Below, in pieces: positions 7,966-16,316 of a stretch of DNA of 52,252 nucleotides. Location: NCBI GenBank assembly GCA_030600545.1, contig JAUVLV010000013.1:1-52252 (forward strand). The letters run 5' to 3'. The DNA comes from Candidatus Aegiribacteria sp. GTDB lineage: Bacteria > Fermentibacterota > Fermentibacteria > Fermentibacterales > JCC-6. Under the pieces are notes generated by a model. It searched no databases. It saw only the letters and a program-made list of their open reading frames with translations, and had not been told where the DNA came from. Both the position numbers and the translations under genes were made by a program. Within the stretch, counting starts at the first letter, position 1. Every line of letters starts with the position of its first letter.

Positions 7966-10134
7966 TTACCTGGCATCCAGTAAATCTCTTATCTTCTGGC
8001 GAAGGGCAGTAAGACTGAAGGGTTTCTCCAGCAGATCCTTGTCGCCCTTTTTCATGTCATCAGGCATAATCTCATTCTTTATATAGCCCGTCATATATAG
8101 GATGCTGCCGTTGAAACCGTTCTCTTTCAACATAGAAGCAAGAATTACGCCGTTGATGCCAGGCAATACAACATCGGTAAGAAGGAACTGCAATTTATTA
8201 CTGATGCCTTCGAAAATTTTCAACGCTTCTTCCGCTGACCCGGCAGACATCACTTCGTATCCCTCTTGGGAAAGGTATCGCTCAACTATGCTTCTCAGGG
8301 CTTCATCATCCTCCACTAGAAGGATGTTCTCACCCTTGCTGGATTCAGTGCTCTTTGCGGTCTGCTCCTCATCGTAAATATGTTCTCCTTCAACCCTGGG
8401 CAGATATACCATGAAGGTTGTACCCACAGCGGGTTCGCTGCTTACCTCAATAACTCCGTCGCTCTGTTTAATTATGCCGTACACCATGGCAAGGCCCAGA
8501 CCGCTGCCGTTTTCACTAAGCTTGGTTGAATAGAAAGGTTCGAAGATACGAGCCTGTGTATCTGCGTTCATTCCACATCCGGTATCGCTGATAGAGAGCT
8601 GCATGTACCGACCTGGATGAAGATCGGGATTGATTACCAGTGAATTCTCGTCAATATCAACGTTGATGACCTCGATAGTGAGTTTACCGCCTGATTTCAT
8701 GGAATCTCTTGCGTTTATCACCAGATTGACGATTACCTGTTCGATCTGGCTTTCATCAGCGAAAACGCATCCTTCGTCCTGCGAGAAGGATGTGACAAGC
8801 TGGATATCCTCGCTCAGCAGCCTGCTCAACATCCTCTGAAGTCCTGATACGATCCTGCCCAGGTTCAGAATCCTCGGCTGCAGTATCTGCTGTCTGCTGA
8901 ATGCGAGAAGCTGCTGGGTTAGTAAAGAGGCTCGGTCGGCAGCTTTGAGTATCCCCTCGGCATCCGGTCGCATGGGATGGGTTTCAGGAATATCTAAAAG
9001 AATGAAGTCTGTATGACCCTTTATTACCGTAAGCAGGTTGTTGAAGTCGTGTGCAATACCGCCCGCAAGCCTTCCGACAGCATCGAGTTTTTGCGACTGC
9101 AGAAGCTGAGCTTCAAGTATCCTCCTGTTGGTAATATCCCGCACCAGAGACTGGGTACCTTGTGGAACGCCGTCCCGTTCAACAACCGAAACGCCAACCT
9201 CAAGCCAGATTCGGCCACCGCCTTTCTTAATGCCTTCACACTCGAATCTGTCGGGGACGTCTTCACCGGTAAGACGTCGATTGTGGTAATCCATGACCTT
9301 CTCTCTCCATTCCGGTGCAATGCATTTGAAAGGATCCATCTTCAGAAGATCATTCCGAGAGATACCGAATATCTTCAGAAAACGGTCGTTGGAGTAAAGA
9401 ATCTTTCCATTCTGGTCATCTATCATCACCCCGTCGGAGATATACTCCGTCATCCTGCCGAGGAAATCGTTCTTCTCCTTAAGAAGTTTCTCAAGTTCCC
9501 TGTTTTTCAGAACAAGTTCTTCCTTGTGTATGCTGATCTCCGCTTCCTGCTCAGCTTTTTCCGTCTGATGTTTTGCATCTATCTCGGTAATGACCTTACT
9601 TTTCTCCAGGTTGAAGAGTTTTTTCTCAAGCTCACTCATCCTTCGGTGATATTCAAGAGCTTTCTCGAAATCCTCTTCCTTCTCGTAAAGCTCACTGAGG
9701 GAATGGTACCCCTGTATCATGAAATCCAACGCTTCTGACCGTTCAGCTATTTCAAGGCCCCTGTTCAGATATTCCAGGGCATCTTTCTGTTCACCACTTG
9801 AGTAGTACACCTGACCTATGTTCTCGAGCACATTGGTGATGCCCTGCTTTGAATCAAGTTTTTCGTAAAGAGAAAGAGCACTGTGAAGGTGTTTTAGAGC
9901 TTCATTATGATTAAGCTGCCCCAGGCAGGCTTTGCCAAGTGCATTCAGAGCTTTTGCTTCCAGCAGTTTGGACCCGTTGGATACTGATAAACCAAGGGCT
10001 TCTTCCGCATGGGAACGGGCTTTAGCTGGGGATACCTTGAAATTCATGAGGGAAAGATCGATCAGGAGATCGATACGCTCCTTATCGGTTACCGATTTGA
10101 GTCTGTCTTCCAGCGCCTGTATCGAATCGGTCAT
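7966..10134 (-). CDS. hybrid sensor histidine kinase: TPR-PAS-HisKA-HATPase-REC
   Basis: A 722-residue soluble kinase with no membrane helix. Residues 1-165 are TPR repeats, 170-220 a coiled coil and about 225-340 a PAS domain. The HisKA box is GGIAHDFNN with phospho-acceptor H362. The ATPase domain shows N474 in NLVINARD, DTGCGM at 517-522 and GSGLGLA at 543-549. A C-terminal receiver domain has the acidic pair in LLVEDDE, phospho-acceptor D654 in LLTDVVLPG and K704 in EKPF. All key residues are present, so it should autophosphorylate and pass phosphate to its own receiver. The ATG at 10134 follows AGGGGGA on the minus strand. No cognate output regulator is adjacent. It sits inside the split yicC-gmk locus. 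Confidence 0.93.
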   Translation of the reverse strand: MTDSIQALEDRLKSVTDKERIDLLIDLSLMNFKVSPAKARSHAEEALGLSVSNGSKLLEAKALNALGKACLGQLNHNEALKHLHSALSLYEKLDSKQGITNVLENIGQVYYSSGEQKDALEYLNRGLEIAERSEALDFMIQGYHSLSELYEKEEDFEKALEYHRRMSELEKKLFNLEKSKVITEIDAKHQTEKAEQEAEISIHKEELVLKNRELEKLLKEKNDFLGRMTEYISDGVMIDDQNGKILYSNDRFLKIFGISRNDLLKMDPFKCIAPEWREKVMDYHNRRLTGEDVPDRFECEGIKKGGGRIWLEVGVSVVERDGVPQGTQSLVRDITNRRILEAQLLQSQKLDAVGRLAGGIAHDFNNLLTVIKGHTDFILLDIPETHPMRPDAEGILKAADRASLLTQQLLAFSRQQILQPRILNLGRIVSGLQRMLSRLLSEDIQLVTSFSQDEGCVFADESQIEQVIVNLVINARDSMKSGGKLTIEVINVDIDENSLVINPDLHPGRYMQLSISDTGCGMNADTQARIFEPFYSTKLSENGSGLGLAMVYGIIKQSDGVIEVSSEPAVGTTFMVYLPRVEGEHIYDEEQTAKSTESSKGENILLVEDDEALRSIVERYLSQEGYEVMSAGSAEEALKIFEGISNKLQFLLTDVVLPGINGVILASMLKENGFNGSILYMTGYIKNEIMPDDMKKGDKDLLEKPFSLTALRQKIRDLLDAR

Positions 10135-10452
10135 AAGAACTGATTCCCCCTATTTGATAAAGCAATAGGAAAATCGATTTCCAGCCACACCATGATTCGT
10201 TCCCGACATGGTACTTCTATTCCCCGTGACCTTGATCTATCATACTGAACTGATGATACTACCTGCCACTCCGCCCGGTCAATTCCACGGATGACTGATA
10301 ACTGCCCAAACCACGCCGCAGGATACACCTCATCAGCGAAGGCTGCCGGATAAAAGAAATGACCTCCATACGGCCACCTCACTTCGGGCTGGTGATGTCT
10401 TTGAATTATGTTTAATATACTTCGTAGTGTATGGTGTTGTCCGAATCGCTTT
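10135..10452. other. 318-bp intergenic stretch, no gene seen
   Basis: Lies between the divergent histidine kinase and the gmk leader. No frame gives a recognisable protein. TTTAATATAC near 10411-10420 could supply a -10 element (TAATAT) for the gmk operon, but no matching -35 was found. It is not similar to the region upstream of intact yicC; the similarity begins only at about 10453. Confidence 0.5.
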
Positions 10453-10469
10453 ATCCGGGAGGATATCTG

Positions 10470-10499
10470 ATGGAATCGATGATAGGCTGCGAATATTGA
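10470..10499 (+). pseudogene. collapsed yicC remnant forming a 9-codon leader before gmk
   Basis: The region 10453-10485 matches the yicC ribosome site and first codons (ATCCGG-AGGATATCT-ATGGAATC-ATGA-AGGCT), and at AGGCT it jumps to the last codons of yicC (GCGAA-ATTGAGTA). Intact yicC has ACAGGCT both near its start and near its end, so a deletion between those two short repeats explains the structure. What is left encodes MESMIGCEY, behind GGGAGGA, and its TGA overlaps the TTG start of gmk as TTGA. It may act as a translated leader coupling ribosomes to gmk. Confidence 0.75.
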
Positions 10500-11791
10500 G
10501 TAACGCGCCCGGGCAGCTGATAGTACTTGCCGGACCTTCGGGAGCCGGTAAAACCACCCTTGCCCATCACCTTGTTGAGACGTTCAGTTCAGCAGTATTC
10601 TCAATTTCAACAACAACAAGAAATTCGCGTGGTTCGGAGAAGAACGGGGTAGACTACTTCTTCAAAGGCAGGGAAGAATTCCAGGAGATGATAGAAAAAG
10701 GTTATTTCCTTGAGTACGCGGAGGTTCACGGACATCTTTATGGAACCTCAAAAGCCTGGGTTTTAAAAGAACTATACCGCGGGGCAAGTGTTATCCTTGA
10801 TATAGATATTCAGGGGGCACTTCAGGTTAAGGAAGCTTTTCCAGCTTCAATACTGATCTTCGTTCTGACGCCTTCTCCGGATGTACTCCGCAGCAGGTTG
10901 ATATCCAGAAATACAGATGATCCTGATGTCGTTCGAAGAAGGATGGAAACCGCAGTATGGGAAACGGGCTGGATCGGTTCCTTCGATTACTACGTACGCA
11001 ATGGCAGCCTTGAGGATTCCCTGCTGCAGGTTGAAGCGATATTCCGTGGTGAGAAACTTAAGCTGGCGAATATGGGCTTCCCTTCTGAAGTCAGGGCTTT
11101 TTCTCCCGATTCTTTCACTGGGCTTGAACACTGGCGCGGAAAAAGGGTGATAGTAACATCCGGCCCCACAAGGGAACCGCTTGACAGGGTTCGTTTCATT
11201 TCCAACAGGTCCAGCGGACTTATGGGTTGCAGTATGGCGGAGGCATTCCGTGATGCCGGAGCCGATGTTCTGTTCGTTACCGGTCCTGCCTGCAATTCAG
11301 ATCCTTCCGGAACGGATATTATTACCGTTGAAACAGCACGGGAAATGCTTGATACTCTCATGGGCGAAGTTGAAAGGGCCGATCTGCTTGTAATGGCAGC
11401 GGCAGTATCCGATTTCAGCCCTTCTGATTTCTTTGATGGTAAAACCGAAAGGGCAGGAACTGTAGAGCTTGAACTTGAAGCAACTCCCGATATACTGGAA
11501 GAACTGCACAGGTCAGTAGACGGTATGTGTCCGGTGATGGCTTTTGCCCTTGAATTCGGGTCCGGCGGAGAAGAGAGAGCCCTTCGTAAAATGAAGAGGA
11601 AGGGGGCAGACGCAATTTTCTACAATCCGGGGGATATTCCAGGAGCCGGAATGGATGTATCCTCCAACCAGGGGAAGCTGATTTTCAATAACGGCAGTTC
11701 CGAGGAAGTCAAACGGTTCTCGAAAAGGTATATTGCTGAGCTGCTGGCCGCAGCCATGGGAAGATATTTAACGAAAGGCAGTGAATGTTAA
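10496..11791 (+). CDS. guanylate kinase - phosphopantothenate-cysteine ligase (CoaB) fusion
   Basis: Residues 1-190 are guanylate kinase (GMP to GDP): P-loop GPSGAGKTT, then SISTTTR and the GVDYFF and YGTSK segments that bind GMP. Residues 205-431 are the CoaB half of Dfp/CoaBC: VIVTSGPTREPLD, VRFISNRSSGLMG, MAAAVSDFSPSDFF and KMKRKGADAIFYN. CoaB joins cysteine to 4'-phosphopantothenate in coenzyme A synthesis. The CoaC decarboxylase half, which normally precedes CoaB, is absent. I take TTG 10496 as start because it gives MSNAPGQLIVLAG and matches the decayed gmk after yicC; GTG 10427 would only add out-of-frame yicC remnant. It heads a ten-gene run. Confidence 0.9.
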   Translation: MSNAPGQLIVLAGPSGAGKTTLAHHLVETFSSAVFSISTTTRNSRGSEKNGVDYFFKGREEFQEMIEKGYFLEYAEVHGHLYGTSKAWVLKELYRGASVILDIDIQGALQVKEAFPASILIFVLTPSPDVLRSRLISRNTDDPDVVRRRMETAVWETGWIGSFDYYVRNGSLEDSLLQVEAIFRGEKLKLANMGFPSEVRAFSPDSFTGLEHWRGKRVIVTSGPTREPLDRVRFISNRSSGLMGCSMAEAFRDAGADVLFVTGPACNSDPSGTDIITVETAREMLDTLMGEVERADLLVMAAAVSDFSPSDFFDGKTERAGTVELELEATPDILEELHRSVDGMCPVMAFALEFGSGGEERALRKMKRKGADAIFYNPGDIPGAGMDVSSNQGKLIFNNGSSEEVKRFSKRYIAELLAAAMGRYLTKGSEC

Positions 11792-12537
11792 TGGCTGAGG
11801 ACAGGAATACACTTACTCCGCGAGGGAAAGCTGATCCCTTCTGGAATTCGGTAGCCAGTTTTGGTATTGATGAGATTTTTGTACTTCCTGAATGGATTTC
11901 AGAACTGAAAGGTGAGAAGACTCCTTCGGTGACAGGTAAAGAAGGTGGAAATATATCGGGGGAACTTGAGGCTCTTACTTCAAGGGTTGGTAACTGCCGG
12001 GCTTGCCGTCTATGTGAAGAAAGGAACTCGATTGTTTTCGGCGGAGGTAACCCTTCCGCGGGGATCCTGTTCATCGGTGAGGGGCCCGGAGCCAACGAAG
12101 ATATTCAGGGCAAACCATTCGTTGGCCGCGCGGGGAAGCTGCTGGATAAAATACTGGAAGCTATCGACCTGGACAGGGATTCAGTGTACATAACAAATAT
12201 CGTGAAATGCAGACCCCCCGGTAACAGAAATCCTTCACCGGATGAAGTTGCAGCCTGCTGGTGGATACTGGAAGAACAGATACGGATAATGAAACCGGGT
12301 ATTATAGTATCCCTTGGTGCGCCTGCCAGCAGAACAATGACTGGTAGCACAGAGGGTATAGGAAAACTCAGAGGTTCCATTCACAGATATGGCGATATAC
12401 CGGTTCTTCCCACCTATCATCCGGCTGCTCTTCTGCGAACTCAAGCCCTGAAAAGACCTGTATGGGAGGATATGAAAAAGCTTAAAAAACTGCTCGATGA
12501 ACTGAATCTTCCAAGAACCGGGAAGGATAAAGCATAA
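11785..12537 (+). CDS. family 4 uracil-DNA glycosylase with 4Fe-4S cluster
   Basis: Removes uracil from DNA as the first step of base excision repair. About 65 unmatched residues precede the domain. Cysteines C71 and C74 (also C77) in NCRACRLC, with C142 in IVKCRPPGNRNP and C158 in AACWW, fit the four cluster ligands of this family. Motif A is GEGPGANEDIQGKPFVGRAG and motif B is HPAALLR. The gene overlaps the gmk-coaB end: ATG 11785 or ATG 11791 are both possible. Its own TAA shares a base with the dnaB ATG, implying coupled translation. Confidence 0.93.
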   Translation: MLMAEDRNTLTPRGKADPFWNSVASFGIDEIFVLPEWISELKGEKTPSVTGKEGGNISGELEALTSRVGNCRACRLCEERNSIVFGGGNPSAGILFIGEGPGANEDIQGKPFVGRAGKLLDKILEAIDLDRDSVYITNIVKCRPPGNRNPSPDEVAACWWILEEQIRIMKPGIIVSLGAPASRTMTGSTEGIGKLRGSIHRYGDIPVLPTYHPAALLRTQALKRPVWEDMKKLKKLLDELNLPRTGKDKA

Positions 12538-13892
12538 TGGATGAAAAGGGGCACAGGCCCCCACATAGCCTGGATGCTGAAAAGAGCGTTCTTGGAGCTA
12601 TGCTTCTCGATCAGGAACTCGCTGTTGAAGCCCTTGATGGACTTAACACAAACGATTTTTTCGACCGCAAACATAGGAGAATCTTCCAGGCTTGCCGTGA
12701 TCTTGATTCAAAAAACAGCGTAATGGATATGGTTACGGTTGGTGAGGAATTATCGAGAAAAAAGACTCTGGAAGAGGCCGGAGGTATAGAGTACATCGCT
12801 TCTCTTACCGATGACATTCCCCTGCTTTCGAATGTGCTTCAGTACATAAAGATAATCAAGGACAAGGCCATGCTTCGCCAGCTCATCAAGGTAAGCAGAG
12901 AGAATATCAACGAAGTTCTCGAAGGAACTGATGATGTAGAGAACGTTCTTGATGCAGCTGCCAGCAAGATCATGGCGATTACCGAATCAAGGGCTTCGGG
13001 TGAGTTCAAACCTTTAGCACAGCTTGTTTCCAGGGGTATCGAAGAACTTGAAAACCTCAGGAATACCAAGGGTTACGTCACCGGGCTTTCCACCGGGTTT
13101 ACCGAGCTTGATAAGATGACTACGGGATTTCACCCGGGTGAGCTGATTATTCTTGCCGCGAGGCCCGGTATAGGCAAAACAAGTATGGCATTGAATATGG
13201 CGACACATATCGCAAGCGAAACGGAAAAGGCTGTAGCTTTTTTCAGCCTGGAGATGTCCGATGCGAAACTTACTCAGAGAATGCTCTGCGCCGATGCCCA
13301 CATAGGTACAAAACCAATTATCGAGGGGACCCTTTCCCAGAATGCCTGGTACGATCTTCAGGCAGCCGCCGACAGGCTCCAGAGGATGAAGATTTTCATC
13401 GATGATAAGGCCAGTATAGGTTCTATGGAGGTAAGGGCAAAGGTAAGAAGCCTTAAAAGGCGGGAAGATCTCTGCATGGTCTTCGTCGATTATCTTCAGC
13501 TTATGCGTTGTGACGGAAAATCCGAGAATAGACAGCAAGAGATTGCGCGTATAACGGGCGATCTTAAAGCGCTTTCCAAAGAGATGGAGCTTCCCGTGAT
13601 GGCGCTTTCCCAGCTGAGCCGTATGGCTACAAAAAGGAGCGGTACTCCCAGGCTCAGCGACCTCAGGGAAAGCGGTGCTATAGAACAGGATGCCGACCTG
13701 GTAATGTTCCTTCATCAGCCGGAAATACATGCCGATCAGGACGGTGAATTTGAAGGTCAGATTGATTTTCTCAGAAGAGAAACTGTACTGAAGATAGGAA
13801 AACAGCGAAACGGCCCTCTGGGCATAATAGAGCTTATTTTCCAAGCCGATATCACCCGCTTTTTTCCTGTTGATCAAGACGGATTTGATTAG
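12537..13892 (+). CDS. dnaB: replicative DNA helicase DnaB
   Basis: A 451-residue hexameric helicase of the replication fork. The N-terminal domain starts PHSLDAEKSVLGAMLL. The RecA-like domain begins near residue 180 and has Walker A ARPGIGKTS (208-216), FFSLEMS, VFVDYLQLM as Walker B and LSDLRESGAIEQDAD. Length and motifs are normal and no intein is present. The ATG overlaps the previous stop. The neighbouring radA and the glycosylase make this a replication and repair block. Confidence 0.97.
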   Translation: MDEKGHRPPHSLDAEKSVLGAMLLDQELAVEALDGLNTNDFFDRKHRRIFQACRDLDSKNSVMDMVTVGEELSRKKTLEEAGGIEYIASLTDDIPLLSNVLQYIKIIKDKAMLRQLIKVSRENINEVLEGTDDVENVLDAAASKIMAITESRASGEFKPLAQLVSRGIEELENLRNTKGYVTGLSTGFTELDKMTTGFHPGELIILAARPGIGKTSMALNMATHIASETEKAVAFFSLEMSDAKLTQRMLCADAHIGTKPIIEGTLSQNAWYDLQAAADRLQRMKIFIDDKASIGSMEVRAKVRSLKRREDLCMVFVDYLQLMRCDGKSENRQQEIARITGDLKALSKEMELPVMALSQLSRMATKRSGTPRLSDLRESGAIEQDADLVMFLHQPEIHADQDGEFEGQIDFLRRETVLKIGKQRNGPLGIIELIFQADITRFFPVDQDGFD

Positions 13893-13903
13893 TTAGGGGC
13901 AGT

Positions 13904-15280
13904 TTGGCCAAAAAGAAGACAATTTTCATCTGTAACGAGTGCGGAGGAAATACAGTAAGATGGTCCGGGAAATGCCCCCATTGCGGAGCATGGAACACCA
14001 TGGTGGAAGAGGTGGTTGTAAAGGTTTCCGGAAAACCCCTTTCCAGAGGAATCGTTACTCACCCCGTTCCTCTCTCAGAAATCCCGAAAATTTCCGGGGA
14101 ACGATTACAAACAGGTATTGAAGAACTTGACAGAGTTCTGGGCGGGGGTGTTCTCAAAGGATCGGTGAATCTTATAGGAGGAGAACCCGGCATCGGGAAA
14201 AGTACCCTTATGCTTCAGCTTTCCGCCGCTCTTTCAGACAGAGGAGAGAAAGTACTTTACTCAACCGGCGAGGAATCCCCTGAACAGATTGCCCGGAGGG
14301 CACGCAGAATTAATTCAGTGCGGAATGACGTGATAGTTCTTGCCACAACGAACCTTGATACTGTCCTCAGTAATCTTTTGAACACAGGCTGTTCCCTCGT
14401 AGTGGTTGATTCCATCCAGACACTCTACTCCTCCGACCTTGCCAGTGCTCCCGGTACAGTTTCCCAGGTGAGGCACTGTACTTCGGAGCTTATAAGAGAA
14501 TGCAAAACAAAAGGTTTAACCGCTTTCATAGTCGGCCATGTAACCAAGTCTGGTTCACTGGCGGGGCCGAAGGTTCTGGAACACCTTGTTGATTCTGTTA
14601 TATATTTCGAGGGTGAGGGAGATCGGGTCTACCGTCTTCTCAGAGTTGCAAAGAACCGTTTCGGTTCAACAAATGAGCTTGGTGTGTTCGAGATGACCGT
14701 GGAAGGGCTGCGAAGCGTAAGAGAAGTATCAGCCTACTTCCTAAGGAGGGATAACGCCCTTCGTACAGGAACTGTTATTACAGTTGTCATGGAGGGAACA
14801 AGGCCATTTCTTGTAGAAGTTCAGGCTTTAACAAGTACCACAAGGTACGGATATCCACAGAGAAGTGTTAACGGTATGGATTCCCGCAGACTGCCGATGC
14901 TTCTTGCGGTGCTGGAAAAAAGATGCGGGATGGATCTTGGCAATCAGGACGTCTTCGTAAATGTTGCCGGAGGCGCCAGCCTGACCGACCCCGGAGCTGA
15001 TCTCGGGGTTTGTCTTGCGGTTGCTTCCAGCAGACTGGAAAAACCGGTGAAGGAGGGCATTACCGTCAGCAGCGAGATAGGGCTTGGCGGAGAACTCAGG
15101 CCGGTGACACATTTTGATCTCAGATTGAGAGAAGCTCTCAGCCTGGGATTTTCAGGGCTGGCTGGAGCCGCGGATGATGCGGAAAAAGCCGGCAGTGGAG
15201 CAGAGGGTTTTATAAGTTTAATTAATTCCATCGAAAACCTTCTCTCCAATCAAAAGAAAAAAGGAGGAAACTGGTTATGA
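13904..15280 (+). CDS. radA: DNA repair protein RadA (Sms)
   Basis: Recombination-associated ATPase and branch-migration helicase. It has a four-cysteine zinc finger (C10, C13, C24, C27), Walker A GGEPGIGKST at 92-101, the RadA-specific KNRFG motif at 250-254 and a C-terminal Lon-protease-like domain with DVFVNVAGG. The length of 458 is typical. The start is TTG 13904 behind AGGGG, 11 bp after dnaB. Its TGA overlaps the next ATG. Confidence 0.96.
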   Translation: MAKKKTIFICNECGGNTVRWSGKCPHCGAWNTMVEEVVVKVSGKPLSRGIVTHPVPLSEIPKISGERLQTGIEELDRVLGGGVLKGSVNLIGGEPGIGKSTLMLQLSAALSDRGEKVLYSTGEESPEQIARRARRINSVRNDVIVLATTNLDTVLSNLLNTGCSLVVVDSIQTLYSSDLASAPGTVSQVRHCTSELIRECKTKGLTAFIVGHVTKSGSLAGPKVLEHLVDSVIYFEGEGDRVYRLLRVAKNRFGSTNELGVFEMTVEGLRSVREVSAYFLRRDNALRTGTVITVVMEGTRPFLVEVQALTSTTRYGYPQRSVNGMDSRRLPMLLAVLEKRCGMDLGNQDVFVNVAGGASLTDPGADLGVCLAVASSRLEKPVKEGITVSSEIGLGGELRPVTHFDLRLREALSLGFSGLAGAADDAEKAGSGAEGFISLINSIENLLSNQKKKGGNWL

Positions 15281-16284
15281 AAACATCAGGCTGGGAAGTA
15301 CGTATACTTTTCATTCTTGTTCTCGGCCTATTGGGGACATTCGCATTCGATGGACTTTCGCCCTCCCCATGGTTCGGACTTACCGGTCTCGGGATCGGCA
15401 TAGTTGCCGTTATCCTGCAGATCGTATTCGTCAGGATTCCTGCAGATGAAATTATTTATACAACTGTCGGTGCGATTATCGGGCTTGTCGCAGGTATTCT
15501 TGTTATACTGGCGCTTCGTATGGGGAACCTCTCCGCATCTGAATCCGGCGTTACACCGCTTATTATGATACCTTTTGCATTTGCGTACGTATTCGGTCAC
15601 GTGGCATTCACAAAGGGTAAGAAACTTGGGCTGATGCAGACTAACGAAGAAAAAGAAAAAGCTGCTACACCTGTTCTGGTAGACCTTTCCGCGGTAATCG
15701 ATGGCCGGGTTGCGGATATGCTGCTTGCAGGACTTATCAGAGGGCCCTTTATTCTGTCGGCTTCAATAAAGAACCAGCTTGAGGAAATGGCTGATTCAGA
15801 CGATATAATTGAACGGGGTCGCGGCAGAAGAGGTATGGAAACTCTTGAAAGGCTTGAAGACGCTGCGGGCAATTCCGGAGGTCTTGAATACAAGGACTTC
15901 GGAAAACAGGAGAGAGAACGTTTCCGCATGCTTGAATACATCAGAAAAGAAAGCGTATCCCTCCTGAGCAGCGACAGTGATATTCTTGATATAGCTATGA
16001 AAGAGGGCAATCACGTTATAAATCTTGAAGAGGTGGGGCCTGCTTCCAGGCCTGTGACGTTACCGGGAGAGGTACTGTCCATAAGGCTGGTCAGGAAGGG
16101 AAGAAATCCCAAACAGGCTGTAGGTTTCATGGATGACGGAACCATGATAGTAGTAGAAGATGCCGAGGGGATGATAGGCACCAGCGTTGAAGTTCAGGCT
16201 CATACAACTTTCAGATCATCGGGCGGAACCATGGTCTTCGCAAAACTGAACAAGGATGGCAGCGTCACCGGAACCGATGACTGA
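15277..16284 (+). CDS. PIN-TRAM domain membrane protein (YacL type)
   Basis: Four membrane helices occupy residues 1-115. A PIN nuclease domain follows (VLVDLSAVIDGRVADML, DSDDIIERGRGRRG and DSDILDIA carry the acidic residues), then a TRAM RNA-binding domain at the end (VGFMDDGTMIVVEDAEGMIG). This is the YacL/TadL-like family found next to radA and ispD in Firmicutes, so the order radA-yacL-ispD-ispF is ancient. Its RNA target is unknown. It overlaps radA by 4 bp. Confidence 0.88.
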   Translation: MKTSGWEVRILFILVLGLLGTFAFDGLSPSPWFGLTGLGIGIVAVILQIVFVRIPADEIIYTTVGAIIGLVAGILVILALRMGNLSASESGVTPLIMIPFAFAYVFGHVAFTKGKKLGLMQTNEEKEKAATPVLVDLSAVIDGRVADMLLAGLIRGPFILSASIKNQLEEMADSDDIIERGRGRRGMETLERLEDAAGNSGGLEYKDFGKQERERFRMLEYIRKESVSLLSSDSDILDIAMKEGNHVINLEEVGPASRPVTLPGEVLSIRLVRKGRNPKQAVGFMDDGTMIVVEDAEGMIGTSVEVQAHTTFRSSGGTMVFAKLNKDGSVTGTDD

Positions 16285-16316
16285 CGGGCAGGGAGAATAC
16301 TGAAGAGCTGAATCGT

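Noticed and set aside
9013-9738. 241-codon plus-strand frame inside the histidine kinase gene
   Set aside because: Antisense to the intact PAS and coiled-coil coding region; no motif.
10131-10382. 83-codon minus-strand frame upstream of the histidine kinase
   Set aside because: No homology that I can recognise and no ribosome site; left as non-coding.
10427-10495. N-terminal extension of gmk-coaB from GTG 10427
   Set aside because: It translates the yicC remnant out of frame. The decayed gmk after yicC shows that the gene starts at the overlapping TTG.
13014-13877. 287-codon open frame on the minus strand inside dnaB
   Set aside because: Fully antisense to dnaB, which has all its motifs. 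The minus frame has no recognisable domain.
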